From contig JAUMIR010000001.1 of NCBI GenBank assembly GCA_030847615.1, forward strand, positions 60,959,501-61,023,500: DNA of 64,000 nucleotides. Direction: 5' to 3'. The first letter of the stretch is position 1, and each line of letters starts with the position of its first letter. The notes below the pieces were generated by a model. It was given only the letters and a program-made list of their open reading frames with translations, made no database searches and had not been told where the DNA came from. The position numbers and the translations under genes are program-made. This document shows positions 22,430 through 33,885 of the stretch, one piece after another. Source of the DNA: Gambelia wislizenii. Its lineage: Eukaryota; Chordata; Lepidosauria; Squamata; Crotaphytidae.

Positions 22430-22526
22430 GTTTATTTCATTTAAAACATTGAGAAAAGAAGTGCCAGAGCAGCTTATACCTGTATTACAAACAAAACAGG
22501 GCAGTCAGTGCCTTCAGGCTTACAAT
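22430..22526 (-). repeat. Squamate interspersed repeat fragment
   Basis: Pattern TTTATTTCATTT...AAACAGGGCAGTCAGTGCC...CAGGCTTACAATCTAA resembles a widespread repeat tail. Low diversity and family not assigned. Confidence 0.4.
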
Positions 22527-23560
22527 CTAAAAGGCATGGCAGGAGAGGAAAAAGGGATGAGGAAGGGAGAACAATTGCTCTACAGACAATTTACTCCAGT
22601 CTTCTTGATGATTCTTTAAAGGTCTTCCTTTTGACAAAATTGTTAATCTGTCCATTTCCATCATCTCGTATGTTTTTAAAAGCGAATCTATCGATGGAAT
22701 CATCTTGTTCTTCCACATCGTAGCATATGCAATCCTGGCAGCAGTCAGCATATAAAATAAAGTTTTCCATTTTCTTTTTCTAATTCTTCTTCAACTATAC
22801 CCAACAGGTAGATTTCTGGCTTGAATGGAATATTAATTCCTAAAATTTCGTTAATCACCTTTTGTATTTTCATCCAATACTTTTTTGGCAGATTTGCAAC
22901 ACTACCACATGTGGTAGGAAGTACCTGGATTGTGCTCGCATTTCCAACAGTTGCTTTCTCAATTTTTATACATTTTGGACAGTTTATGTGGAGATAAGTA
23001 CCATCTAAAAACATCTTGTAACTGTTCTCTCTAATGTTCTGGCACAAACTGTGTTTCATCCTTATAGTCCAGATTTTCTCCCATTGTCTAAACTCAATTG
23101 GATGTCCTATATTTTGAGCCCATTGGATCATATTTCTTCCATCTTCCACTTCAGTAATATTTTTAGAATCCCGTAATCATGTTTTTGCTTCCCAGTTGGA
23201 TTATAGTTTCCCTTGTTGATTTAGTAATGTCAGTGTTTTCTAATTTCAAATCCATTTTGTATCTTTAATCTGTCTATATAAATATCAGTGGCATTTTATT
23301 CCATCTTTTTCCAATTCTTCTTGTATTTTTAATATGTGTTGATCACTATTTATCAGCAACATGTCTTTATATGTAAGCCATTTTTGTGAAGGTATACCTT
23401 GTCTACTGAACAGGGCTTCGTGTAGAGAGATCCATAATAAGATTTTAGGACAAAATCTAGTCTTAGATTTCTTCCAAATCTTCAATAAAGCTTTTCTGAT
23501 ATAATGATTGTTGAAACTATATAAAGTAATATACAAATTGCTGTGTATTTTAGATTAATT
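22527..23560 (-). pseudogene. L1-type LINE ORF2 C-terminal remnant
   Basis: Three consecutive - strand frames give, N to C: NNHYIRKALLKIWKKSKTRF with KWLTYKDMLLIN and HILKIQEELEKDGIKCH; then NMIQWAQNIG... EILGINIPFKPEIYLLGI; then LTAARIAYATMWKNKMIPSI and MDRLTILSK. This order and wording match the region after the reverse transcriptase in L1/Tx1-type ORF2. At least two frameshifts separate the pieces, so the copy is inactive. Confidence 0.8.
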
Positions 23561-23687
23561 GAGCTTAAATGATAATTCCGTTGGGTAATATTTTCTTTTT
23601 ATTATTTTTTATTATCTTACATCAGTCATCTGCTTTGAGTCTATATTAACTAGTTTGATATCTAATAAGCTTTAGCTGTTTCTATTA

Positions 23688-24055
23688 CAATAGCACCCCC
23701 GTATCCACTGATTAGCCAACTGCAGATTCAATTATCCGCGGTTGGTGATGGCAGGGAGGAGGGATCTCATCTCCCCTGTCCCTTCCCCTGGGAGGGCTCC
23801 TGTCACTGCAGTGGTGATCACGGGGGCGAAGGGGGAAGGAGAGCAGGCAGTCTTGCCCCTCCTTCCCCCTCGCCATGGCCCCACTGCGGCAGCGATCGTG
23901 GGCGAGGGGAAAGGGGGCGAGATCGCTCCTCCATCCCCTTCACCCCCGCGATTGCTGCTGTGGCGACAGGAGCCGTCCCAGGGGAAGGCACAGAGTGATC
24001 TCATCCCCCCTTCACTGCCACAATCTCTGCCGTGGCAGGGCCATGGCGGGACGAA
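23688..24055. mobile_element. pogo-like MITE, left end plus GC-rich interior
   Basis: Starts CAATAGCACCCCCGTATCC after TA, then CTGATT...TTCAATTATCCGCGG, the same opening as 63743-64000. The interior is CpG- and C-rich with CTCCCC/GGGGGCGA motifs. I could not find the right terminus, so the right limit is where the GC-rich part ends. Confidence 0.6.
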
Positions 24056-24429
24056 TATTAATGTGATAGATATACATAGAGGAATATAGGTTATCAAAGG
24101 AAAAAATATTAATGGTAAGAAGAAATTTGTAAGTGTGCTTATAACATTCCTACCCCAGCTGCCCAGACAAACCAGGATTCAATCTCTCACTTCTTTACAC
24201 AGAGCAGTGGTGTTTCAGGGGCACCAGAAAAAAATTCTTCTCCTCAAATTTTTCTGATAGTGCTAAAATGGCTGCTTCTGCCACAAGGGAGGTCTTCTGG
24301 AGCCCAGACCTCAGTGGTGTGGGGAGTTCAACAACAGCTCTGTTTTTCCACCTTCCAGGCAATTCTCTCCCTCCATGGTTTCTTCATAAAGATTTTCTCC
24401 AGAAAGTCTTTGGTCTCTCCCCATCTTAT
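24056..24429. other. Intron 1, no feature recognised
   Basis: Nothing recognised between the two elements. Confidence 0.35.
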
Positions 24430-24434
24430 CTATG

Positions 24435-24629
24435 GAGATTTTCGGACGCCTCTTTCAGTCTCTTGCCGCGCAAGCAGCCTCCGGTGCAGTAACGAGGCTG
24501 CCGCACGGCAAGGGGTCCATTTCGGATGATGCCGTTTCTCTCTCGGTGTCGTCCGTGACTGTTGCGGCTAGCATTGGAGGCGGCCGCACTGTTTTTCACA
24601 AGAGGCTGAAAGAGGCGTCCGAAAATCTC
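24435..24629. mobile_element. 195-bp TIR element related to the foldback at 5410
   Basis: Termini GAGATTTTCGGACGCCTCTTTCAG and the inverse form ~24-bp TIRs. The flanks ctatg (24430-24434) and ctatg (24630-24634) are an exact 5-bp duplication. The inside is CpG-rich, with TTTCGGATGATGCCG similar to TTTCGGATGCCGCCG in 5410-5758. No coding capacity. Confidence 0.8.
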
Positions 24630-24634
24630 CTATG

Positions 24635-25070
24635 AATAAACAAGCAAACAAACCCTTCCTCTTCAGTTGCCCAATAGATCTCTTTTTGCAAGACAAAAGC
24701 CACTCTCCTTTTGTGTCAGGTTTAGCATTCCCCAGATTACTTCCCTTCCACCCCCTCAGGCCTTGTAGAACAAAAGGTGTCCCATTTAGGAATTCCCCAC
24801 AGTGTGGGAAAGGGTATCCTTAATCTCTTTTACTCAGAGACACTGAGTTATACGGGATCCCTGGAAGTAGTTTAGATGCCCTCCCAATACATCACAGCTG
24901 GTTGCCTGGAGGGGGCTTTGCCAATTCTGGGAAATCCCGGCAAAGGTATTGCCACCCTGGGAAATTGCAGTGGGGGGCTGAGCCCTGTCACCTCTATATA
25001 GTTTATGCCCCCGACTGACACCCCTCAACCTTCTCGAGTTTGGGAGTAGATTGTAATGTGTGGTTTTACA
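24635..25070. other. Intron 1, no feature recognised
   Basis: No gene or known repeat seen. Confidence 0.35.
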
Positions 25071-25314
25071 GAGAGCCAGCATGGCATAGTGGTTTGTTTA
25101 GCCATTGGACTAGGACTCTGGAGACCAGGGTTCAAATCCCTGCTCAGCCATGGAAACCCACTAGGTAACCTTGGGGAAGTCACACACTCTCTGTCTCAGA
25201 GGAGGGTAAAGGCAAACCCCCTCTGAACAAATCTTGCCAAGAAAACCCTGTGATAGGTTCGCCTTAGGATCACCATGAGTCAGAAATGACTTGAAAATAC
25301 ACAGCCACAACCAG
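25071..25314 (+). mobile_element. tRNA-derived SINE (family 1), full length
   Basis: Pol III A-box-like TGGCATAGTGGTTTG at 25082-25096 and B-box GGTTCAAATCCC at 25129-25140, then a body with GGGGAAGTCACACACTCTCT and an end reading ATGAGTCAGAAATGACTTGA...ACACAG. Inverse relatives are at 38219-38444, 44749-45003 and 34745-34830. It lies 140 bp upstream of exon 2. Confidence 0.85.
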
Positions 25315-25455
25315 ATTTTTAAAAATTGCAGATTAATGTAGAAACGGGGACTTCAAGATGAACAACACTTGCATAAACAATGTAGACAATTAGGAAGAGA
25401 AATTTGCCTACCCATATTTCATAGTAAATGATTTTCCTATGTGTTTTTCTTCTAG

Positions 25456-25534
25456 ATTTCCTACCCCTCAAGTGATGAAGATGACAGTGATGATTCTGAG
25501 GGAGAGAACCAAGAACTTGCTCAGATTGACAGAG
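25456..25534 (+). CDS. Coding exon 2 of the FAM53-like gene
   Basis: Preceded by a pyrimidine tract and AG (TTTTTCTTCTAG) and followed by GTAAAG. Phase 0 in, phase 1 out; 79 bp. It encodes ISYPSSDEDDSDDSEGENQE..., a short acidic serine-rich block that fits casein kinase 2 sites. Both splice phases agree with exons 1 and 3. The acidic run has no counterpart in the FAM53 proteins I recall, which is one reason for caution. Confidence 0.75.
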
Positions 25535-25639
25535 GTAAAGTCTTTCAGTAACCAGGAAGCATATAGTGCGGAAGACCAGATGTTTTACTATTAAGTAATA
25601 GCTGTGTGTATGGGCTAGGTAACTAATAACCGTCAGTGG

Positions 25640-25795
25640 CTTCCCAGTAGTGCTTGGAAAAGTTGTGGTTTGGGTTTTTTTGCTTTTTTTTTTTTTTTTT
25701 ACTAAAACTCCCAGACTCCATGACTAGTCATGTTGGCTGAGGGATTTGGGGAATGATAGTCCAAGAGATGCATTTTCTAAATTCTGCTTTCCAGT
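25640..25795. repeat. hAT-like MITE remnant with poly-T
   Basis: AAAACTCCCAGACTCCATGA...TTGGCTGAGGGATTTGGGGA is the hAT-like MITE core. A 24-nt T-rich run interrupts its left half. Confidence 0.45.
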
Positions 25796-25869
25796 GTGTA
25801 TACCTGGAATGCATGTCACATCCGTCTCTTAAGAAGTATTGTACAACATGTTGCCTTCAACTGAGCCAA

Positions 25870-26095
25870 AATGTATTTTAAAAGGGTGTGCATGTGCCTT
25901 CAAGTCGCTTGTCACCTTATGGGTGACCCCATGAATTTAGGCAAGGAATCTTCAGAGGTCGTTTTGCCAGTTCCTTCCTCGGAAATATAGCCTATGGCAC
26001 CTGGTCTTAGTTGGTGGACTCAGCTTCCAAGATCAAATGGGATCTGGTGCCTTTTGGGTATTTAGTGAGGTCTCACTTAAGTGTTATTTTCATGG
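25870..26095 (-). mobile_element. 5S rRNA-derived SINE, internally deleted
   Basis: On + it reads GTGCCTTCAAGTCGCTTGTC, then GCAAGGAATCTTCAGAGG and GCTTCCAAGATCAAATGGGATCT. The last is the inverse of the 5S rRNA 5' domain (…GATCTCG..AAGC). Most of the 5S internal promoter is missing. Compare the better copy at 49390-49610. Confidence 0.65.
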
Positions 26096-26329
26096 CCATG
26101 CATTTATACAAAGTTAGGGCATGCTGCAATATTTATTTTTTTACTTGCATAATTCTGGTTTGAGAAGCTGCATTACAAGTAGTATCAAAGGCCAAGGAAA
26201 ATGTGGGACTAAAAAGAGAGGCTTGAGTCCAGGGGGAAGTTCATAGGACATGGGAAGCTAACTTCTGCAAAGAAGGAATATTGATCCAACTAGCTCATTA
26301 TTGCGTACTCCAGCTTTCCCAAAATGATG

Positions 26330-26556
26330 CCCTTCAGACAGCAATAGCAATAGCACTTACAGTTCTGTACCGCTTTATAGTGCTAAGCACTCTAAGCAGT
26401 TTTACAACGTATTGGCTAATTGTCCCCGAGTATTCATTTTACTGACCTATGGAAGGATGGAAGGCTGAGTCAACCTGAAGCCCTACAGAATCAAACTCAC
26501 AGTGTTGTGGCTGCAGTACCAGCATTTAACCACTGTGCCACCAGGACTCAAATGTG
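26330..26556 (-). mobile_element. tRNA-derived SINE (family 2)
   Basis: The high-coordinate end is the inverse of CCTGGTGGCACAGTGGTTAA, a tRNA-like A-box head, followed by a weak B-box. The body contains GGAAGGATGGAAGGCTGAGT. It is the same head as the SINE at 53410-53695. Confidence 0.7.
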
Positions 26557-27532
26557 TTGAACTACAATTCCCAGAAATCCCTAGCAAGCAAGTGTAACTG
26601 ACTGGGTGTTGTTCACCCTATCTTAACTGATGTGTACTCTTTAAGGCTTTTTAAATGGGTTTATTTTTATTTTTAGGTGATTGGCCTTGTATGTTTTGCC
26701 CACAGTTTTGTATTTTATTGTCTTGGCCTGAATCCCAGCTAGAGTAAACCCACTGAATCAAATGTTGAATAGTCAATTCTTACAGAAATCCCATTCCTTT
26801 GTTGAGTGTGCTTTAATAGGGACTATCAGTAGGGTTCAGGCCATTAGAAACAATTATAGTCAATGGGCACAAATATGGTACTGGCCCCTGGCACATGCGG
26901 GGGTGGAAATTACTGGTCCCTCACATCAAATGGTTTGAGCAGCACTGCTTCAAAACATCCTGATGGACCAATAAAGTTTCCTGCTGTTTCCTCCTCCTTC
27001 CTGTCCATGTGTTGGCTTGTAGCCATCTTAGTTGTATCCACACTTCCACTTTGCTTCTCTTCCCTTATTCTCAATCTTGACCATCTTTGGATGTGGGGCT
27101 TTAAAGAATGCACTCATGCTTTTCAACCGAAGCTCTAAACCCCTTTCCTGGTGAAGAGGTTGAGGGGGTGGGGTTCAGGAAGGAGACCAGCTCTACAACT
27201 TTCCTCTGAGGATTGCCTAGGACATTTTGCTGCATGAGACAGAACCTCTAATGGTACTCCCACTCCCCACAACCCAAGGCATTTAGTATTCATGGCCAAC
27301 TAAGTTATTTGAGAACCTGAGGCAGGGAATCCCACAGGTGTCTTTGCTCTTTTCTTGAGAATAAAAATAGAAGGTCAATAAATATCCAGCCATTTGCTGC
27401 CTTTCAGTTTCACCAAAAATCTGCTGACTAAGTTAGCCAACTCTTTCCGTCTAATGGTAGGGCCAGCCCTGTGATAGGCAAGATAAGCTCTTTCCTATTA
27501 GCCACTTCTATTCATCTTGTATACTTTCTCAG
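26557..27532. other. Intron 2, no gene seen
   Basis: Mostly unique sequence between the SINE and exon 3. An open + frame at 26863-27138 has no splice or family support. Confidence 0.4.
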
Positions 27533-28023
27533 AGAGAAGACGAAATTGCCCATTGACTCCTCTGGCAGCTAATCAGTTACAGAATCAAGAAAATCAGTGC
27601 TGCAAAGTACGGGCCCATTTCCCGCCTGGTCTGGACCGCCACAGTTCTGAAGAGGAGCTGGAACGTATCAGCTGTGAGTTTGCTGCTGAAAAACGGAAGT
27701 GGTCGCAGGTCAACAGGCTGGCCTGCTGTGGTGAAAACTACAACACCTCCTCTAGTGACGAGGAAGTGAAGAACTTGTGCAGCATGTCTTTCCGGCCTGT
27801 GGTTGAAGCTGCAGACCGCTTGCATGCCAGTCCTAGCCCTGTGCTTTTCAGTGCCTCCCCTCCCAAGAGACTCCAGCCCTTGGTACGCACACCAACCTCC
27901 CGGCCTCTAATCTTCACCAGTGTTGGAGCCAGCTTTGAACAAGTGATGCCCTGCAAACGACACCGACAAAGCTATGGCGACAAGGTCAGTAGGCCTAGCC
28001 TTGACCTGGAAAAAATGCAGCAG
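27533..28023 (+). CDS. Coding exon 3 of the FAM53-like gene (large exon)
   Basis: Acceptor TTTCTCAG ends at 27532; the donor CAG|GTAAGG starts at 28024. Phase 1 in, phase 0 out. It encodes residues 50-213: a basic start (RERRRNCPLTPL), a charged stretch SSEEELERISCEFAAEKRKW, the serine-acidic NTSSSDEEVKNLC, a proline-rich SPSPVLFSASPPKR, and at the end CKRHRQ...RPSLDLEKMQQ. The closing R-P-S-L-D-[LF]-x-K-M motif next to a basic KR-rich run is also found near the C-terminus of FAM53 proteins. A nuclear protein with phosphorylated linkers is inferred. I found no further exon before 64000, so the C-terminus is missing. Confidence 0.8.
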
Positions 28024-28164
28024 GTAAGGCTCTCTTCCCAAAAGCTGTGTTCTGGTTGACTTCATTGCAGACCTCATAATGTATGTGTTGGAAAATCATT
28101 GCTCAACTCTTTCCTGCTGATCTGGAATTAGGCTCAGCTGGAATTGATTTGGCTGCCTGGGACC

Positions 28165-28304
28165 ATTCAGTTTGCTGGAACGTGTCCAGAGGAGGGCAGC
28201 CAAAATGGTGGTTCTGGAAGCCATGCCCTGTGAGGAGTGGCTTAGGGAGTTGGGTAGGTTTAGCCTGGAGAAGAAAAGGTTAAGAGGTGACATGATAGTC
28301 ATGT
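28165..28304 (+). mobile_element. CR1 LINE internal fragment
   Basis: Translates as [20 protein letters not shown] and [18 protein letters not shown], the CR1 RT C-terminal region, lacking both ends. It directly joins an L2-type piece at 28305. Confidence 0.75.
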
Positions 28305-28400
28305 TTAACATCTATATGAAGCTGCTGGTTGAGATTATTTGGAGTTATGGAGCTGGGTGTTATCAGTATGCTGATGACACTCAGATCTATTTCTCTGTAA
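28305..28400 (+). mobile_element. L2-type LINE reverse transcriptase fragment
   Basis: Translates as [20 protein letters not shown] followed by [14 protein letters not shown] is the RT catalytic motif in the wording typical of L2-type elements. Only ~95 bp remain. Confidence 0.7.
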
Positions 28401-29273
28401 GGCTGCTTGCCACATTCTTCTGCTGATGGTTCAGTTTTATATTTTTCTTCTTTCTGCTGGGGTTACTTCATTATTTCTACCTGTTTTATGTTTCATCCGT
28501 TTAGGCCACTGGTGTCCCACTGGCTTCCATACTGGTCCTGATGGTACTTGTATTGTTCTGCTGTAATGAAATGGAAAGAGCAGCTGCCCCATCTGTTTGT
28601 CATGCTAGGCTACTTGTGTCTTTGCCGCAGAGTGCTTGGTTCAGTATGCATGTTTCTTTGCATTTGGCTCTGTTCCCATCTTCCACTCTCCTCCTCCTCC
28701 ACTTGCTTGCTCTCTCTTTCTTTCTCTTTATCTTTCAAAATTGGGCCGAAATGGCTTGGCTTGCCTATAAAGGCACTGCTACATCTACAGTGTATTGTAT
28801 GGTCTCTTGCACCCCTTGATCGGTGTCCTTGGGCAATGTCCTAATTACACCCAGGACCTGCTGCCAGCCATATGCATTTTAATGAGGGCATTGTGTTTGT
28901 GTCCCAGAAAGACCAGGGTCATGGCTGGCCTCTGGTAATAGGTGCCGGTCTTTGCTTTCAGGGAGCCAATAGGGAACCTTCAGAGGGCATGAGGCAGATG
29001 GGGTGTCTGTGTGTGGTTGGAGATTGGTTCTGGTTGCTAAATGGGACAGCAATCAGAAAAGGACAGAAAAGGACTGAGTCAAAGTTTGGTGGAAGATTGG
29101 GTTTCAATAGCTGTAGCTTGTCTTGCAAGGATGAGATGTTTCACTAGCTGAAATTCTCAGAGCTTGGAAGAGACCAGATATAATTAACCATTTCATTATA
29201 ATTGGTGCCCTTTTCCAATAACTAGGATATGAGTATGTTACATTATGATTCAGCTTAACCAGAAGTAATACTA
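28401..29273. other. Intron 3, no gene seen
   Basis: Downstream of exon 3. The segment 28850-28900 contains ATATGCATTTTAATGA, an octamer/homeodomain-like cluster. No exon recognised. Confidence 0.4.
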
Positions 29274-29508
29274 TAATTGTCCCTTCATATTCGCTGGGGT
29301 TTGGTTCCAGGACCCCCGTGGATACCAAAATCCGTGAATACTTAAGTCCCATTATATGCAATGGCATAGCAAAATGGTGTCCCTTATATAAGATGGCAAA
29401 AACAAGATTTGCTTCTTGGATTATTATTTTTTAAAGAATATTTTCAAGCCGTGAATACCGGTACTTAAATCCGTGAATACCAAATCCGTGGATATGGAGG
29501 GACAACTG
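29274..29508. mobile_element. pogo-like MITE
   Basis: The right end GATATGGAGGGACAACTG is followed by TA, and the left end TAATTGTCCCTTCATATTCG is its decayed inverse. The body has GGACCCCCGTGGATACC and repeated TCCGTGAATAC. Confidence 0.8.
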
Positions 29509-30189
29509 TATTTCTTTTGCAGTTTAAGTCTATATCTTAGGTACTTTCATAGCTATGGGTGTGTGGTCTCACTAAATAGTGAGGAGAAATATTGCATGGT
29601 TCAATTGCTGGCTTGTGCTGTGCCTCATGCTCTCTTCTGGAAGGTGAAGTGATGACAAGGTCACGGGGGTGGGGAGGATGGTGTGTTGTGTACCACAGGA
29701 CAGTATCATTCAGCCATTACTTTTGAGAAGAGGGAAAGTAAAGAGTTACTTTTTAAAAATGTTGTCTGCAAGAGTAACTACTTTTGAGGAGCCTTGGAAT
29801 TACAATGCTAATGAAAAGTAACTTGAAAAGCTTTGGGAGTTCTGTTATGCAATTCTTCAAGATAATAAAAATCCTGTCTTTCTTGGCATCTGGTCATTGC
29901 CATAGAAGCAAAAGGTTAAGTGGGCAGAATGAAACAAATTCCAGAAATTCAGGAAAGGCTTTGTAAAACACTCAATGTGGTACTTAAAAGATAAGGGTAG
30001 TTGGCACTAATTTGTAGTCCAAACAGATGAAGAGCAGCTAAAAGAGGTAAGAGTTTATAATACGCAGCTGTAGTATAGCCAAACACACAGTGACCTGGTC
30101 AGAGATGCATAGTATAAAAATTTATGCTCTTTTTTCATGGAAAATTTTCCACACAATATAGATAGATACATATGAATCTAAACACATCT
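29509..30189. other. Intron 3, no gene seen
   Basis: No recognisable repeat or exon. Confidence 0.4.
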
Positions 30190-30280
30190 CTCTGGCTTTT
30201 CTTTGCAAACGAAGATTCAAGAAGGACTCATCCCGCGCTTTCTGTAAGCGCACTGATGACTAAAAAGGCCAATCCGAGCT
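30190..30280 (-). mobile_element. 3' tail of the 9750-type LINE
   Basis: Inverse of 10515-10605 (TTTGCAAACGAAGATTCAAG, then TGATGACTAAAAAGGCCAAT). Only the extreme 3' part is present. Confidence 0.75.
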
Positions 30281-30929
30281 ATCCAACATATGATACAAAA
30301 ACCGATGAAAAATGAATTGGACATAGCTCCCACTTTGGAAGAGACCCTTAAGGCCCTTAAACGCACACACACACACATTTATCCATGGTTGTCTCGGCTG
30401 TTGTACTATCAGTCCTTTAGTGAAATAGAGTTTGTTACTACTGTACTTGGTACTGGCTCAGTTTTTTTTCATCTTGAAAAGGAACTGATAAGTACTGCAG
30501 AGTGAGTGAGTGAAGCTGAAGGTATTAAAGTTATGCCTTAGCAAAAGCAAGTTAAACTGCTGATCTATCAGGTACAGATCTCATTAGGTATATGTCCTAA
30601 CAATGTAAAAGAAGTTTATTATATTCTCTTTACATTTTTAATGGTACAAATACTCCAGTAAAATAATTTCTACATAAAGCTTTTAAATGAAAAGTGCTGA
30701 ATCAGATTATTTAGAGCACTGGAAGATTTTCCAGTTCTTCTTTTCCCAGAAAACCCATATCATTGGATTGCCTCTCTCCCCAAAGTTGTGTTTTTTTAAC
30801 AGACACAGCAAGTAGATGATTCTGGAAAGTTTTATATTGCACGATGAATAAGAAAGTCACAGTGAGTGCCAAGGTATTGGGACAGTTGACAAAGACGTCA
30901 GCACTTTAATTTTAATAAATCAGTCCCTC
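30281..30929. other. Intron 3, no gene seen
   Basis: AT-rich unique sequence with a short (CA)n at 30364-30376. Confidence 0.4.
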
Positions 30930-31048
30930 TGACTTGTGTATGTGCCTTCAAGTCACCTGCGACTTATGGTGACCTCATGAATTTCATAGGGTTTTTTTAG
31001 GCAAGGAATTCATATGGGATCTGGTGCCTTTAGGGTATTTAGATGAAT
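30930..31048 (-). mobile_element. 5S rRNA-derived SINE fragment
   Basis: TATGTGCCTTCAAGTCACCT, ATTTCATAGGG and GGGATCTGGTGCC match 25870-26095 with a larger internal deletion. Confidence 0.6.
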
Positions 31049-33797
31049 TTGGGTGGTAAGATTTGTTGGAAGTGGTACCAAAACAGGGCCATACCAGGAA
31101 ACAAGAGGGGAAAATATCAGCATTCTTGTGGGAACCTGAATGTTTACAGAATTGAATAATAATAATAATAATAATGAAAAACGTTAGCCTGGACATGTCA
31201 GTTGTTATGAAACATTGTGTATCATTGGAGAAAAATGAAAAAGGGGTTAAGGAGAGAGTGCCACGGAGTGGGTGGGGAACCATTTGCTGTGGACACCTAG
31301 ATGAGATTGGGAGGTGTGACTGCTATGAAATGTGGCATCTTAGCTGAAGCATTGGGTGGCATTTTTCCTGTAGGGGAATTCAGCTTGGAACCGTGTTTCA
31401 CAATTCCTGTGCAGGGAATGGACTGAGGCAGCAAATTTCTCTCAGCTGGTGCTTTCAGAACTTTCTGGAAGCTCTGGCTGAACATGGGAAAGGGACTTTC
31501 TGCTATCTTAGTTCATAGAACAAAGACTGTGGGGGATTCCTTTTCTGGCTAGGAGGGGGTTGGGGTGTGGATCTGGACCCTCCTTGGGCTACAGGGTCCC
31601 CCCACACACTGGCAGAGAGTATTCTGGAGAAAGTAATGGGTGATGAGAAACCAGAACAGGAAGGTTGTTTTTGGAGGTGATGATATACTGCAACATTTTG
31701 TAAACAGTTGCAAAGTTCCACTTGTTTAATATATTAAACATGTTGGGCTACTCGATGTTTTTAGTTTTATTACTACTGTGTTGAGGGACCTGTGTTGTTC
31801 TCTGTCTATTCCCTTCTCCCATTTCTAGCAATGAGTATATCAGTGTCCCTTTGTTCTGGAGTGAGCAACTTCTTCCATCCATATCTCCCCAAGGATCTGG
31901 CCCTCTAGTGTCAGCTGTACTCTCTCTTCAGATGTTTAGACAATAAAGAAAGTAACTCTGAACACACCTGGAAGCATCTTGATGCAACAGCACCTCTCAA
32001 CTCTTCTCTTTCCTCTACCCCACTTGCTATGAGAAATGAAAATGGTGCTCTTTTGTACTGAAATGATGAACTACTTAGAAGAATCTGTTGGTACAATCTA
32101 ACAAGAAATAAAACCCAGTTGCTTTTAACAGCTCTTGAAGTCAATGGTGCGCTCCATTGGAACTGGGTTGTCACTCACTCTTATTAAGTTGAGTCTCAGC
32201 ATCTGATTCTAGGTGAAAAGGTGGGGATTTAGTTGCTACTTGTCTATAAACATACTGCTTGTGTGAGTACAAGGAATCACTTTGGCAGACATTTTAAGTA
32301 GACTGTCTCTGATCCACGATGCCTGGGCTGGGTGCCTTTTGTATTCCTGCATCTATGCATTACTAGACAGCTGTGCCAAATAAAATGTACCCATTTTTGA
32401 AAAGTACACACAGAATGTAACGTGTACCTTTCGAATGAGTGCAAAAACATACTTTCGTCAATGGGGGAATGCACACAAGTGATGTCATGTGGCTTGAAAA
32501 GTGTACAAAAGACGCACATTTTAAAAATATGCAAGAAGGACTAATTTTTGTCCATACTCTCCAAATCTGCACAGCCCATTTTCTACTTGAGATGCAAATG
32601 CTTGTGACTAGGAGCTTTCACAAATGTTGCTTACCCACCTGCAGTGAAGGATAGTACAAAATGCTCCACTGCCTCATTGTCATGAATGCATCCACCAGGT
32701 CTAAGGTCTGTTAGATTTGCTCTAGTGGAAAGAAAGAGAATGTTGAACATGAAGGTCACAAAATTTCAGTTTTTAGAAGGAGCAAATGGGAAGTCAGGAA
32801 TTTGGAATGAGAACGCTCTCATCATTCTTGAGAAAAGAAGGCACCTTAGTATGTCAGAGGTCTTTGAGATAGAAACACAAAATGATCTATTCTATGAAGT
32901 GAAAAGGAGCCAGTTGACGTTCTTGAGCAAAGCTAAGAAGACATCCTGGTTTGCCAGTTTCCCAAAAGAAATGGAGCTGCCATCTGGCAATAAATCATAG
33001 GTCTAGCTGTATTATTATTAAAACTGGAATTGGCTGGCTCATTGGAAGCACCCCCAGTTTTGTGGCCATCCTTTTGACCGAGTTGGTAAGAGAGTTTTAG
33101 AGATGAGCTATACCCCTGGCTGTCATCCAGAAGGAAAAAGGCAAACTTGATGACCCTTGTTACACATACTTTGGCAGCCGGCTGGTGTCAAGGTGGTGTC
33201 CTAAATGCTTTTGGGGTGTGAACACTCTCCAACCTGCTCTGTAATTCAGTCAGACCGCTTCACACAGGGTCTCACACAGGGATTAGACAGTACACCCATT
33301 CTTCTGAGTCTTTGCATGTCTGTATCTAAAACTGCTTGTAAGGTGGGTGGAATGTTACTCCCTTCTTTGAAGCCACGAGAATGCAACCAGAGATTGGGTT
33401 ATCTCAACAACCTCAGAAAAGAGGAAGGATTGTTTCATGGAGAGGTCTCATTTCTCATTCCCAAACTTGCTAGAAATCAGTCCAGTTTGGCTAGCAGCTG
33501 TGGTAGAATATGCTCTCTGTTCTGTTCTAGAGAATGCTTCATATCAATTTGGCTGCAGCTTCCAGATTTTGCAGGGCAACCCTTGTCCAGGAAATTTCTG
33601 GACATATAATTTTATAAAAGAGCCTCACTCTCTAGGCAGATGGGACTTGTTTGTCTTCTTTTGTGAGGCATCGACAAATTGTCCCATTCATTGTTTCCCA
33701 TGTTGCAATCTTTGTGATCAGTGATTGTTGGGTGCTTCCGTTCTGGAAGTGAAAGATGCATGAAAAATGAGGAAATATGTTGAGAGTACTTCGATTG
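31049..33797. other. Intron 3, repeat-poor, no gene seen
   Basis: Contains a (TAA)n tract near 31157-31176. I found no known repeat and no convincing exon. Open frames at 32686-33000 and 33205-33609 lack family resemblance. Confidence 0.4.
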
Positions 33798-33867
33798 CAT
33801 ATTCCTGCATGGCAGAGGGTTTGACTGGATGGCCCTTGTGGTCTCTTTCAACTTGATGATTCTATCA
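33798..33867 (+). mobile_element. CR1 3' end fragment
   Basis: CCTGCATGGCAGAGGGTTTG, then GATGGCCCTTGTGGTCTC and a decayed ATTCTAT end. Confidence 0.7.
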
Positions 33868-33885
33868 ATATGAGTACATGAGAAT

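Noticed and set aside
32686..33609. Open + frames of 104 and 134 codons
   Set aside because: No acceptor or donor in a fitting phase, no recognisable domain, and they do not continue the exon 3 protein convincingly.
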